A DNA stretch of 37,178 bases from JBCBEX01 sp038528235 (GCA_038528235.1 JBCBEX010000036.1:1-37178), one strand, 5' to 3'; positions 1 to 7,813 are shown, numbered from the stretch's first letter. Notes: a model not told the origin generated them from the letters alone. Numbers and translations are program-made.

Positions 1-1
1 C

Positions 2-487
2 GCCGAAGCCGCAACGGCATTCAGCCTGATTCAGGATCTCGTGACGGGCGTCCGCTCGGTGCGTGCGCAGTACAACGTCCCGCCCTCGAAAGGCATCGCT
101 GTGACCGTGAACGTGGATGCCGACCGCGCTGACCTCGTGGCCGTGCTCGACGCCAACCGGGCCACGTTCGCCGCGCTCGCCGGTGTGGACGACCTCACGT
201 TGGGGACGAATCTTGCGAAACCGAAGGCCTCTGCGGCCGTGGTCGTGGACCGACACGAGGTTTTCGTCCCGCTCGCGGGCATGATCGACCTCGATCAGGA
301 GCGTTCCCGCCTCACGAAAGAGATCGAGCAAAAGCAGGGCTTCCTGAAGGGCGTCGAGAAGAAGCTCGCCAACGAGAACTTCGTCAGCCGCGCGCCTGAG
401 GCCGTCGTCGAGAAGGAGCGCCAGAAGGCCGCCGACGCCCGCGCTGAAATCGCCAAACTCGAAGCCAACCGCGACGACCTCGGCTAG
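2..487 (+). CDS. valS: Valyl-tRNA synthetase, C-terminal part (5' truncated by window)
   Basis: The reading frame is open from base 2 to the TAG at 485-487, so the window holds only the last ~161 residues. The visible part matches the ValRS C-terminus. It has the end of the anticodon-binding helical domain (start of the visible sequence, including RSVRAQYNVPPSK), then a beta-rich linker (VFVPLAGMIDLDQERSRL), then a charged antiparallel coiled coil (ERSRLTKEIEQKQGFLKGVEKKL ... ANENFVSRAPEAVVEKE). This coiled coil is the ValRS-specific arm that contacts tRNA-Val. The catalytic Rossmann fold (HIGH/KMSKS) lies upstream, outside the window. The enzyme charges tRNA-Val with valine in the cytoplasm and is essential. 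The gene converges on the TonB-dependent receptor, with only 21 bp between the stops. The call is firm because FVSRAPEAVVEKER is almost invariant in the family. Confidence 0.95.
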   Translation, partial: AEAATAFSLIQDLVTGVRSVRAQYNVPPSKGIAVTVNVDADRADLVAVLDANRATFAALAGVDDLTLGTNLAKPKASAAVVVDRHEVFVPLAGMIDLDQERSRLTKEIEQKQGFLKGVEKKLANENFVSRAPEAVVEKERQKAADARAEIAKLEANRDDLG

Positions 488-508
488 TCAGGTCGTCACG
501 ATGGGCAC

Positions 509-3004
509 CTAAAAGTTGACCCGCAGCCGCGCGTTGACCGTGCGCGGCGTGAGGCGCGTCGGGACCCGCTGCCAGTTGTTGCCGATCCACGAGTAGGCAA
601 TCGTGTTGCGGAAGTTGAAGATGTTCAGCACCTCCACGGTGAGCTTCATCGCCACCGGCCGCGCGGCGCCGGGGTTGGTGAGCATGAGTTGCTTCGTGGC
701 GCCGAGGTCGATGCGCTGGTATTGCGGGAAGCGGTCGCTGTTGCGGTCGCCCGGCACACGCAGTGCGGTGTTCGAAGGGTTTTCGGGGTCGGGGACTGGC
801 GGCGTGTAGGGAAGGCCCGTGCCGAAGAGCGCGCGCATGTGGAGCTTCCACGAGTCGTCGCCGGGCACATAGTCCTGAACGAACAGCGTGACGTTGTGCC
901 GTCGGTCAAAGGGGCGTGCGACGGTGTTGTCACTCGGCAGGACGCCCACCACCGTCGGGTCTACCACGGTGCCGTCCTTGAACGTCTCGCGGGTAGTCAG
1001 GAAGCCGTAGTTGACCCAGCTTTCCACGCCCGGTACGATCTCGCCGCGCACTTGGACATCGAAGCCGGCGGCGTAGCCATCGGCGTCGTTCTCGCCGGTG
1101 TAGGTCACGCGCGTGTTCTCGACGGTGTAGGAGATGAGGTCCGAGAGCTGCTTGAAGTAGGCCTCGGCGCGAACATAGAGGCGCCGCTTCGGGAAAAACC
1201 GCTCTACGCCGCCGACGACTAAGATCGAACGCTGGCTGACGAGGTCGCGGTTGAACGCGGCGTTGAGGTCGTCATTGCCCACGCTCTGATCGCTCGTGGC
1301 GGCCTCGGCGAGGTCGCCGCGAAGCTCGCGGTAGGTCGGCTGCTGGTAGTAGAGGCCTGCCGCGCCGGTGAAGGTGAGCTGAGGCGTGTGCTGGTAGAGC
1401 ACGGAGAGGCGCGGGCTGACCGTCCACTCGTCGTTGAAGGAGAAGTAGTCCGCACGTACACCCAGCGTGGCGACGAGTCGGCCTTCCTGCGGCAGCAGGT
1501 CGATGGCGTCCTGCGCGTAGATCCCAAGCTGCGACTCCTCGAACTGTGCGACGGCGTTGACTGAGTCGAGCGCGAAGACGAGTTGATTGTTGGTCATGCC
1601 GTCGCGCCCCACAATCTGTTTGAACTCAAACAGTTGGTCGCGGAATTCGAGCAGACGCGCCTGCCAGCCCACTTCGAGGGCGTGTCGGTCGAGTGCAAGG
1701 CCATAGCGACCAGCCCCTGTCAGGGAGGTGAAGCCGATGCGGTTGTCGGCAAAGTCGCGCTCTGCAGCGGTGCCAGTGGCGAGCAGGTTGTCGTCGTCGA
1801 GCGGCAAGTTCGGGTTGATGACGTCGAAGATTTCGATCCCACTCGTGACGTCGTACTGCTCAAACTCCTCCAGGTCGAAGTACGCGATCTGGTGCTCGAT
1901 ACGGATACGGTCCGAGAGCCGGTTCATGAGCCGCAGGCCACCAAAGGCGATGTCGTAGCCGTCTTCTTCCTGTCCGGAGTAGTCAAGCCGGACCGACGTG
2001 ATGGCGGGGAAGATGCCGAAGTTCGAGACGCGGCTCTGCGGGTCGAGGCTGAAGCGGTGCGCCGCGTACATCCCGAGAGCTTCGATGCGATGGCCTGGCG
2101 CGAGGTCATACCCAAAGAGCATCTGCACGTCGTTGAACTCGGGGTCGTACTCGCCCTCCAGCGCCTGGCTCTCGAAGAAGCGGCTCGCCCGGGCCGTACG
2201 CACGCCGATCGCAGCGCCGAGCTTGCCGACGCGCCCGCGAGCGGCACCTCCAGCGTCGAGGGTGGAGGTGAATGCCGAGCCGGTGAACCCCTGCTTGTCA
2301 GGGAGCCCGTAGCGCACGTCGAGAGCGGACGAGAGCTTGCCACCGAACCGCGCCGGGAAGCCGCCCGCGTAGAGCGTGAGCCGGTCGGCTAGGTCGGGGT
2401 TGACGAGTCCGAGGCCTTCCTGCTCGCCCTGCCGTGTCCGCAGCGGCTTGAAGATTTCGAAGCCGTTGACGTAGTACAGGTTCTCGTTGAAGCCGCCGCC
2501 GCGTACGCTATACTCGTTCGACGTCTCGTTGTTGGAAACGACGCCGGGCAGCACCTTCACAGCGCGGAGGCCGTCCGCGAGCGGCTGCGGGATGTCTTCG
2601 AGGAACTCGGCGTCGATGCTGTAGACACCCGCGTCGTTGGTGCGCTCGGCGACCACGCTCACTTCGCCCAGCGTCGCGTCGCTCGGGGCGAGGGCCACGT
2701 CGTAGCGCACCTGGGCGCGCCGCTCGACGATGACGGAGTCGGTCACGGCCGCAAAGCCGACGGCGGAGACGGTGATCGACCAGCGGCCCTCGGGGATGAC
2801 GAGCTCGTAGGTGCCGTCTCTCTCGGCGGCGGTGCCGTAGTTGGTGCCCGTGACGAGGATGGTGGCGCCGGGGATGGGACCGCCGGTGGTCTCGGTGACG
2901 CGCCCGACGATCTCGCCGTTGATCTGCGCCCAGCCCGTGAGCGGTGCGAGCAGGGCAAGGACGAGGCTACAGGCGCGCACCGCCTGGGTGAGTGCGTGAT
3001 TCAT
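509..3004 (-). CDS. TonB-dependent outer-membrane receptor with carboxypeptidase-regulatory-like N-domain
   Basis: With the start at 3004 (MNHALTQAVR) the product is 831 residues and begins with a signal peptide ending near PLTGWAQ. Alternative starts at 3043 and 3064 would give an unusually long n-region. Residues ~28-110 form a CarboxypepD_reg-like beta-sandwich (GEIVGRVTETTGGPIPGATI). The plug domain follows (LADGLRAVKVLPGVVSNN, then EYSVRGGGFNENLYYVNG), and the remaining ~600 residues are a beta-barrel ending in aromatic NARLRVNF, as expected for insertion by the BAM machinery. The family imports chelated metals, vitamins or glycans using energy from TonB-ExbBD; the substrate cannot be read from sequence. 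There is no SusD-like partner beside it, so a SusC role is unlikely. Its N-terminal coding sequence is duplicated immediately upstream (3245-3644). Confidence 0.92.
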   Translation of the reverse strand: MNHALTQAVRACSLVLALLAPLTGWAQINGEIVGRVTETTGGPIPGATILVTGTNYGTAAERDGTYELVIPEGRWSITVSAVGFAAVTDSVIVERRAQVRYDVALAPSDATLGEVSVVAERTNDAGVYSIDAEFLEDIPQPLADGLRAVKVLPGVVSNNETSNEYSVRGGGFNENLYYVNGFEIFKPLRTRQGEQEGLGLVNPDLADRLTLYAGGFPARFGGKLSSALDVRYGLPDKQGFTGSAFTSTLDAGGAARGRVGKLGAAIGVRTARASRFFESQALEGEYDPEFNDVQMLFGYDLAPGHRIEALGMYAAHRFSLDPQSRVSNFGIFPAITSVRLDYSGQEEDGYDIAFGGLRLMNRLSDRIRIEHQIAYFDLEEFEQYDVTSGIEIFDVINPNLPLDDDNLLATGTAAERDFADNRIGFTSLTGAGRYGLALDRHALEVGWQARLLEFRDQLFEFKQIVGRDGMTNNQLVFALDSVNAVAQFEESQLGIYAQDAIDLLPQEGRLVATLGVRADYFSFNDEWTVSPRLSVLYQHTPQLTFTGAAGLYYQQPTYRELRGDLAEAATSDQSVGNDDLNAAFNRDLVSQRSILVVGGVERFFPKRRLYVRAEAYFKQLSDLISYTVENTRVTYTGENDADGYAAGFDVQVRGEIVPGVESWVNYGFLTTRETFKDGTVVDPTVVGVLPSDNTVARPFDRRHNVTLFVQDYVPGDDSWKLHMRALFGTGLPYTPPVPDPENPSNTALRVPGDRNSDRFPQYQRIDLGATKQLMLTNPGAARPVAMKLTVEVLNIFNFRNTIAYSWIGNNWQRVPTRLTPRTVNARLRVNF
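2547..2946. repeat. Direct repeat, copy A (inside the receptor gene)
   Basis: This 400-bp block matches 3245-3644 at a constant offset of 698 bp, without insertions or deletions. Reading both copies base by base gives six substitutions (394/400 identical, 98.5%). On the minus strand the block encodes the end of the signal peptide, the whole carboxypeptidase-regulatory-like domain and the first part of the plug, ending at KVLPG. Five of the six substitutions are silent; the sixth changes Val to Ala (LRAVK versus LRAAK). Confidence 0.95.
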
Positions 3005-3102
3005 TCCGTCGAAAAGCAGACGTGGACTGCGTTTGGTGGGCATGGAGGGCGGCAAAGGTAGCAAAGCGGTCTAGACGAGGTGTAGCGCGTCAGGGGGCCG
3101 GG

Positions 3103-3765
3103 CTAAAACTGCGTGGCGTAGGCGGGGAGCGCGCCAACGGTAGAGCGCATTTCCGCTGTCGGACGGCCGGGTGGAAGGTTCGATGGTCCAACTCGTCCAC
3201 CGAGATACCATGCACGAAAGACATCGGTGAAAGGCGGAGCACCCGGCAGCACCTTCGCAGCGCGGAGGCCGTCCGCGAGCGGCTGCGGGATGTCTTCGAG
3301 GAACTCGGCGTCGATGCTGTAGACACCCGCGTCGTTGGTCCGCTCGGCGACCACGCTCACTTCGCCCAGCGTCGCGTCGCTCGGGGCGAGGGCCACGTCG
3401 TAGCGCACCTGGGCGCGCCGCTCGACGATGACGGAGTCGGTCACGGCCGCGAAGCCGACGGCGGAGACGGTGATCGACCAGCGGCCCTCGGGGATGACGA
3501 GCTCGTAGGTGCCGTCTCTCTCGGCGGCGGTGCCGTAGTTGGTGCCCGTGACGAGGATGGTGGCGCCGGGGATGGGGCCGCCGGTGGTCTCGGTGACGCG
3601 CCCAACGATTTCGCCGTTGATCTGCGCCCAGCCCGTGAGCGGTGTAAGCATAACCACGGCAAGGCCGAAAGCACGCTGGGGGCGTGCGGGCCAGCCGAGG
3701 CGACCATCACGTCGAGGCACCGGAGACATACCGTCATGCAGCCATGGGCTGCGATTGCTGAGCAA
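3103..3765 (-). pseudogene. Truncated duplicate of the TonB receptor N-terminus with a foreign leader and tail
   Basis: A 220-codon frame is open here; a shorter start at 3729 (MSPVPRRDGR) is also possible. Residues from LTPLTGWAQ to KVLPG are nearly identical to the neighbouring receptor. The leader before the block is different but still has a plausible hydrophobic signal segment (FGLAVVMLTPLTGWAQ). After KVLPG the similarity stops abruptly, and ~43 unrelated residues (beginning APPFTDVFRAWYLGG, ending AYATQF) lead to a stop. No RGG plug motif or beta-barrel remains, so it cannot be a receptor. It could be dead. It could also still be made as a small periplasmic or surface protein carrying only the regulatory-like domain and a plug stub. 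The frame is intact and most differences are silent, which is why I do not call it certainly dead. Confidence 0.75.
3245..3644. repeat. Direct repeat, copy B (in the orphan fragment)
   Basis: This is the second member of the 400-bp direct repeat described at 2547-2946. The homology ends sharply on both sides. On the left, the sequence after GGCAGCACC is unrelated to the receptor gene. On the right, the sequence past GAGCGGTG diverges into a different leader. The copies lie head to tail on the same strand, separated by 298 bp. I see no short inverted repeats or transposase that would mark an insertion sequence. Confidence 0.95.
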
Positions 3766-3907
3766 AGAGGACGGTATCGAACGAGCAGACGCGGCCTAGC
3801 TGGTGGAGGAATCCGTACGACGCGAAATATACACGGCAGTCCCGCAGACTGACCGGGGAGAAAAAGAGGGATGCCTGGCTAGGTGCGCCAATAGGCTTTG
3901 CTTCCGT
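3766..3907. other. Intergenic stretch between PAP2-like gene and receptor fragment
   Basis: With the orphan receptor fragment and its tail (3005-3765), this completes a ~900-bp interval without an intact conventional gene. I see no convincing open frame, RNA gene or strong hairpin here. It should contain the end of the PAP2-like transcript and, if the fragment is transcribed, its promoter. No Bacteroidota-type TTTG/TAnnTTTG promoter pair is obvious. Confidence 0.4.
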
Positions 3908-4747
3908 CTAGCCAAGCCAACCAAAATGCCACGCGAGCCATAGCTCCGACAGCGGTAGCAGCGTTCCAAAGACCGCGCCGAGCACGACCTGTTGCACCGT
4001 GTGAGCCTTGGCGTGGACGCGTGCCCACATGATGAGTGGCAGCATGAAGCCACAGGCCAGGACGGGGCCAAGTTGGAGAAACGGGGGCTCCGGAAGGCCT
4101 GCCCACGGAACTAAGGTGACGAAGAGCAGCCCCGCAACGAACCCGGCGACTGCCGTGACGTGGATCGAGATTTTGAACTTGAGCGTGATCAGGAGGACCA
4201 GGATCGTGTTGACGGGAAACGTCAAGGCTAGGGCTACTAACAGCGGCACGGCGGTCTGACCTGTCGTCGCAATCAGAGCGACGCCCATGATGTAGCCGAT
4301 GATGCCTGCGGCAAGGGGCCCCGTTCGCTTGTCGCGCTCGCGCACCTCGACGGAGCGAGCCCGCCCGGTTGCTACCATCCAGCCGATGTAGGCCAGCGGC
4401 ACGACACCGAAGAAGACCACGCCAACTGTCACGATCCAGGCGATTTCCCCTCCGGACGCGCCAAAATGGGCGAGGGTCAGACCGAATCCGGTAGGCGGTA
4501 GCACCAAGGGGTTGATTAGGAAGCTGAGCGCGTTGGCCACGCGGTAGCCGAGCGGGCGCGTACCCGTCATATCGGGTACCGATTCCAACGTCGGCTCGTC
4601 CTCCAACACCTCCGGACCTCCTGGAAGTTCGGACGCGGAAGCAGGTACCCGGGCCGATACCGCGCGGGGCGATACGACGGGGGGCGTCACAGAGCGCGGG
4701 GAGCGCGGCACGTCGAGGGCAGAGGAGGCGTCAAGCAGCGGAGGCAT
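3908..4747 (-). CDS. PAP2-superfamily-like integral membrane protein
   Basis: The C-terminal ~200 residues contain about six hydrophobic segments (for example LSFLINPLVLPPTGFGL, AWIVTVGVVFFGVVPLAYIG, LLVALALTFPVNTILVLLI, VTAVAGFVAGLLFVTLV). The spacing of polar residues recalls membrane PAP2 phosphatases: RERDKRTGPL resembles motif 1, KISIHVTAVAG resembles SGH motif 2, and RVHAKAHTVQQVVLGAVFG resembles motif 3 (R-x5-H with a downstream Gly). The family removes phosphate from lipid phosphates such as phosphatidate or undecaprenyl diphosphate. The motifs are only partly canonical, so the activity is unproven. The start is uncertain: ATG 4747 is used here, but the first ~60 residues are low-complexity and Pro/Ser-rich, and an internal ATG at 4570 (MTGTRPLGYR) sits just before the first membrane segment. 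Confidence 0.7.
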   Translation of the reverse strand: MPPLLDASSALDVPRSPRSVTPPVVSPRAVSARVPASASELPGGPEVLEDEPTLESVPDMTGTRPLGYRVANALSFLINPLVLPPTGFGLTLAHFGASGGEIAWIVTVGVVFFGVVPLAYIGWMVATGRARSVEVRERDKRTGPLAAGIIGYIMGVALIATTGQTAVPLLVALALTFPVNTILVLLITLKFKISIHVTAVAGFVAGLLFVTLVPWAGLPEPPFLQLGPVLACGFMLPLIMWARVHAKAHTVQQVVLGAVFGTLLPLSELWLAWHFGWLG

Positions 4748-4860
4748 AGCGCGGCAGCAAGTCAGGGGCGTGGCAGGGAGTATGCACGCAAGCACCGCGC
4801 CGGTTGCTATGCCAATGTTAAGACCGAAGCCTCCGTGGCAAGTTCACGGGGTGCTTCGAA

Positions 4861-4917
4861 GCAGGCATGAAGCATAGACGTGGGCTTTCCTCTCCGCATT
4901 ACGCAGGCATAGACGTG
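4861..4917. repeat. Short direct repeats upstream of the PAP2-like gene
   Basis: GCATAGACGTG occurs at 4872-4882 and again at 4907-4917, and GCAGGCAT occurs at 4861-4868 and 4903-4910. They sit between the stop of the first permease gene and the start of the PAP2-like gene, so they could be regulator-binding half-sites or slippage remnants. The copies are short and no regulator can be named. Confidence 0.35.
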
Positions 4918-4918
4918 C

Positions 4919-6163
4919 TCACTCATACCGAAGGGCTTCGATGGGATTCAGCCGGGCAGCCTTGTAGGCAGGGAACACGCCAAACGCGAGGGCGACAATC
5001 GTCACCCCCAGCACGGCGATAAACGCCCACATCCACGGAAACGTAGGCGTAAGACTCTCGCCAAGCAGCGACATCGCATTCCCACCAAGCACGCCGAGAC
5101 CAATACCCACGAGGCCGCCGATCTGGCACAAAAACACGGCTTCCAGAAGGAACTGCGTCAGGATCGTGCCCCGCTTTGCGCCGAGGGATTTACGGATGCC
5201 GATCTCGCGCGTACGCTCGGTCACGCTGACGAGCATGATGTTCATCACACCGATGCCCGCAGCGAGCAAGGCGATCATGCCGATGAAGACCCCGCCCAGC
5301 GTGAGGCCGTTCGTGAAGCTCTCAAACGGCCCGGAGAGTGCGTCGTTGGTGACTACCTCGAAGTCATTCTCGTTCTGCGGGGGCACGCGGCGGATGGCGC
5401 GCATGTGCCCGACGACCTCGTCAATGGTCGCGTAGAGCATCTGCACGCTGGGGGCGCGCACGTCGATGGAAATGTTGCGTGTTGTCAGCCCTCCGAACGC
5501 GTCGAAGAGCGTCGTGATCGGGGCGAGCAGCCGGTTGTCCTGGTTGTCGCCGAGGATGGCGCCTTTCTCGGCGAGGAGGCCTACGATCTGGAAACGCTGG
5601 CCTTGCACGGCGATCATCTTGCCGATGGGCTGCTCGAACTCGAACAGCTCGTCGGCAACCGGCCGCGAAATCACAATCACCGGCCGTCCGTAGCGGATGT
5701 CGTCGCTGGACAGAAAACGCCCGTCGTCGAGATCGTAGCCGTTGTTGATCGCCCACTCCTCGTTGACGCCGCGAAGCTGTAGGTTCGGTGCGGTCTCAAT
5801 GGTCCCGTTGGGTCCGGTGTAGCTCACCTTGGTGGCCCACTCGAACGTTTCGTCGGGGCCCAAGGAAGCGGGCAGGCGGGCACGTCGGAGAAGCTCTTCG
5901 TATTGCGGATACGTGATGTCCTGGCGGTTCCGGATGCTCTCGTCTGTCGGGCCGAAGTTGATCGCTGGGTACTTCTGGACAAAGAACGTCGTCGAGCCGA
6001 TCCCTGCGAAGGCGTCGGTGAAGTAGTCGTCGATGACCTGCACGGCGGTCACGGAGGCGATCACCGAGAAGACGCCGATCACCATACCGAGAAGCGTGAG
6101 CGCGCTACGGAGCTTGTTGGTCCGCAGCGACTCCAGCGCCATCCGAATCGTCTCGAAAAACAT
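4919..6163 (-). CDS. MacB/FtsX-family ABC transporter permease (first of two paralogues)
   Basis: The 414-residue product has the MacB permease layout. There is an N-terminal membrane helix (LRSALTLLGMVIGVFSVIASV), then a ~230-residue periplasmic MacB_PCD domain. A C-terminal FtsX core of three helices follows, with its hallmark cytoplasmic loop SVTERTREIGIRKSLGAKRG, and the protein ends LNPIEALRYE. Such proteins do not transport substrate through the membrane. They transmit ATP-driven movement to the periplasm, pulling lipoproteins, antibiotics or peptides toward an outer-membrane exit. No ATPase (MacB nucleotide-binding domain or LolD type) or membrane-fusion protein is adjacent, so partners must be encoded elsewhere. 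It lies 81 bp downstream of the paralogue at 6245-7528 and is probably co-transcribed with it, perhaps forming a heterodimer. Confidence 0.92.
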   Translation of the reverse strand: MFFETIRMALESLRTNKLRSALTLLGMVIGVFSVIASVTAVQVIDDYFTDAFAGIGSTTFFVQKYPAINFGPTDESIRNRQDITYPQYEELLRRARLPASLGPDETFEWATKVSYTGPNGTIETAPNLQLRGVNEEWAINNGYDLDDGRFLSSDDIRYGRPVIVISRPVADELFEFEQPIGKMIAVQGQRFQIVGLLAEKGAILGDNQDNRLLAPITTLFDAFGGLTTRNISIDVRAPSVQMLYATIDEVVGHMRAIRRVPPQNENDFEVVTNDALSGPFESFTNGLTLGGVFIGMIALLAAGIGVMNIMLVSVTERTREIGIRKSLGAKRGTILTQFLLEAVFLCQIGGLVGIGLGVLGGNAMSLLGESLTPTFPWMWAFIAVLGVTIVALAFGVFPAYKAARLNPIEALRYE

Positions 6164-6166
6164 GCG

Positions 6167-6235
6167 GGTTGAAGGTGAATGGTGAAAGGAATGCGAGGGT
6201 GAGCACCGTGCCCCACGTTCAACCTCGCACCTTCC
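6167..6235. repeat. Inverted-repeat spacer between the two permease genes
   Basis: The 81-bp spacer contains two inverted repeats: GGTTGAA (6167-6173) with TTCAACC (6218-6224), and TGCGAGG (6192-6198) with CCTCGCA (6223-6229). The arms are interleaved, so the two stems exclude each other in RNA. This could set the relative expression of the two permeases (processing or partial termination). It could also be an intergenic repeat family; only a genome comparison would tell. Confidence 0.4.
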
Positions 6236-6244
6236 ACATTGAAC

Positions 6245-7528
6245 TCATTCGTAGCGGAGGGCTTCGATCGGACGCGCCTTTGCCGCAGTCCAAGCTGGCA
6301 CGAAGCCGAAGCCGACGCCCACTCCCACACAAATCGAGAAGGCGAGGCCTACGGTGGCCGGGGAAAGCTGCGCCGTAAATACCTGGTCGATCGCCATGGC
6401 AGCCAGGGCAGCGATCCCAACGCCGATCAGGCCGCCCAACAGGCACACGACGACCGCCTCGATCAGAAACTGGGTGAGGATGGCGCGGCGCGGCGCCCCG
6501 ATGGCTTTGCGAATGCCAATCTCACGGGTGCGCTCTTTTACGGAGACAAACATGATGTTCATCACGCCGATGCCGCCGACAAGAAGCGAGAGCGCCGTCA
6601 GGAATAGCCCGACGCCGTAGATCGCGCCCTTCACGCCAGAGGTCTGCTGTTCGAAAGCGTCCGTGCTCTGGATCGCGAAGTTGTCGTCGTCGAGTGCATC
6701 GAGGCCACGGAAGGCGCGCGTGAGGCCGGTGAGCTCGTCGAACGCGGCGACCATCACGTCCGGCGAGGCTGCCTTCGCCTGCACCTCGATGTACGGGTCG
6801 GAATCGTACAGGCGCTTAAACGTGGTCAGGGGGAGCATCACCTGCTCGTCGAAGGAGATCAGCCCGAGGAACTTGCCCTGCTCTTCCAGCACGCCGATCA
6901 CCTCCAGACGCTGCCCACCGACGCGAATGCGCTTGCCGATGGGGTTCTCGATGGGGAAGAGCTCGTTCGCCACGCCCATCCCTATGACGGCTACCGGCCG
7001 GCCACGCTGGTAGTCCGTTTCATTGTAAAACCGCCCCGCGTCGAGCTCGAAATTGTTGATGTCAGCCAGCGCGGGCGTGGCAGCGCGGGCAAAGGTGCCG
7101 GAGATGCGGCGATCCTGGTACTGGATCGAGAAACCGGCATAGCTCACCGGCGTGACGAACTCGAGGTTCTCCGACTTCCGGTCGTCGATGTAGTACGCCA
7201 ATTCTTCCCGGATGCGCGGCCGGCTGCGGTATTTCCACCAGTCATTGTCGAACCCGTCCGGGGTGCGCTCGATGGTGTAGACGTTGGTCCCGAGCATGTC
7301 CATTGACCGATCGAAGCCCTGCTCGATCCCGTTGATGACCGTGAACATCGTGGTCACGGTGGCGATGCCGATGATGATGCCGAGCGTCGTCAGCAGCGCG
7401 CGCAGCTTGTTGGCCCAGACGGCCTGCATGGCGATACGCAGGCCTTCGAGCAATTCCGTTAAGAAGCGCACGCGAAAGCGGGAAAGGAGAGGGGAGGCCG
7501 ATAGGTCGAGCGGAGCAGGGTGGACCAC
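6245..7528 (-). CDS. MacB/FtsX-family ABC transporter permease (second paralogue)
   Basis: The 427-residue product has the same architecture as its neighbour. It has a first membrane helix (LRALLTTLGIIIGIATVTTM), a MacB_PCD periplasmic domain of ~240 residues, and an FtsX core with loop SVKERTREIGIRKAIGAPRR. The end is ARPIEALRYE. The ATG at 7528 gives ~19 extra residues before the usual family start; GTG at 7471 (VRFLTELLEGLRIA) fits relatives better and may be the true start. It is transcribed before the 4919-6163 gene. Two different full-length permeases side by side suggest a heterodimeric type VII ABC system of the MacB/LolCE kind. The lipoprotein, peptide or drug substrate cannot be deduced. 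Confidence 0.92.
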   Translation of the reverse strand: MVHPAPLDLSASPLLSRFRVRFLTELLEGLRIAMQAVWANKLRALLTTLGIIIGIATVTTMFTVINGIEQGFDRSMDMLGTNVYTIERTPDGFDNDWWKYRSRPRIREELAYYIDDRKSENLEFVTPVSYAGFSIQYQDRRISGTFARAATPALADINNFELDAGRFYNETDYQRGRPVAVIGMGVANELFPIENPIGKRIRVGGQRLEVIGVLEEQGKFLGLISFDEQVMLPLTTFKRLYDSDPYIEVQAKAASPDVMVAAFDELTGLTRAFRGLDALDDDNFAIQSTDAFEQQTSGVKGAIYGVGLFLTALSLLVGGIGVMNIMFVSVKERTREIGIRKAIGAPRRAILTQFLIEAVVVCLLGGLIGVGIAALAAMAIDQVFTAQLSPATVGLAFSICVGVGVGFGFVPAWTAAKARPIEALRYE

Positions 7529-7581
7529 TCAGAGTCGGCCCTACGCCAGCGTCGCCGCGTTGTTGCGCCCTGTGCGTGTCC

Positions 7582-7602
7582 GTAGCTTTCGCTCCGCTAC
7601 GC
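7582..7602. other. Small inverted repeat between divergent genes
   Basis: CGTAGC (7582-7587) and GCTACG (7597-7602) form a 6-bp stem with a 9-base loop. It lies in the ~110-bp gap between the divergent permease gene and the DUF5989-like gene, 39 bp before the latter's ATG. It could be an operator or a leader hairpin. There is no T-tract, so it is not a terminator. Confidence 0.3.
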
Positions 7603-7641
7603 GTGAAAACCGACCAGGTAGGCTACCGAGACGACACCACC

Positions 7642-7800
7642 ATGAGCAAAGTCAGCATCATCCGCGAGTTCTGGGAGTTTCTCAAGGTCCGTAAAAAATT
7701 CTGGCTCGCACCGATCGTCGTGATCCTGCTACTACTTGGAGCCATCCTCGTCGCTGTGGGCGGCAACCCGCTGGCGCCGTTCATCTACGCGCTGTTTTAG
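7642..7800 (+). CDS. DUF5989 / SxtN-like small membrane protein (52 aa)
   Basis: The ATG at 7642 gives a 52-residue protein beginning MSKVSIIREFWEFLKVRKK, with a membrane helix (WLAPIVVILLLLGAILVAVG) and ending LAPFIYALF. This is the typical layout of the DUF5989 family, sometimes named SxtN-like after a gene in saxitoxin clusters. A short amphipathic N-terminus is followed by one helix and a conserved P-F-I-Y-x-LF end. Family members are often found beside carbamoyltransferase or SGNH-hydrolase genes, but none is visible here. The function is unknown. The gene is divergent from the permeases and converges on the GNAT gene with only 13 bp between stops. Confidence 0.85.
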   Translation: MSKVSIIREFWEFLKVRKKFWLAPIVVILLLLGAILVAVGGNPLAPFIYALF

Positions 7801-7813
7801 ACGACGGCCTGGG

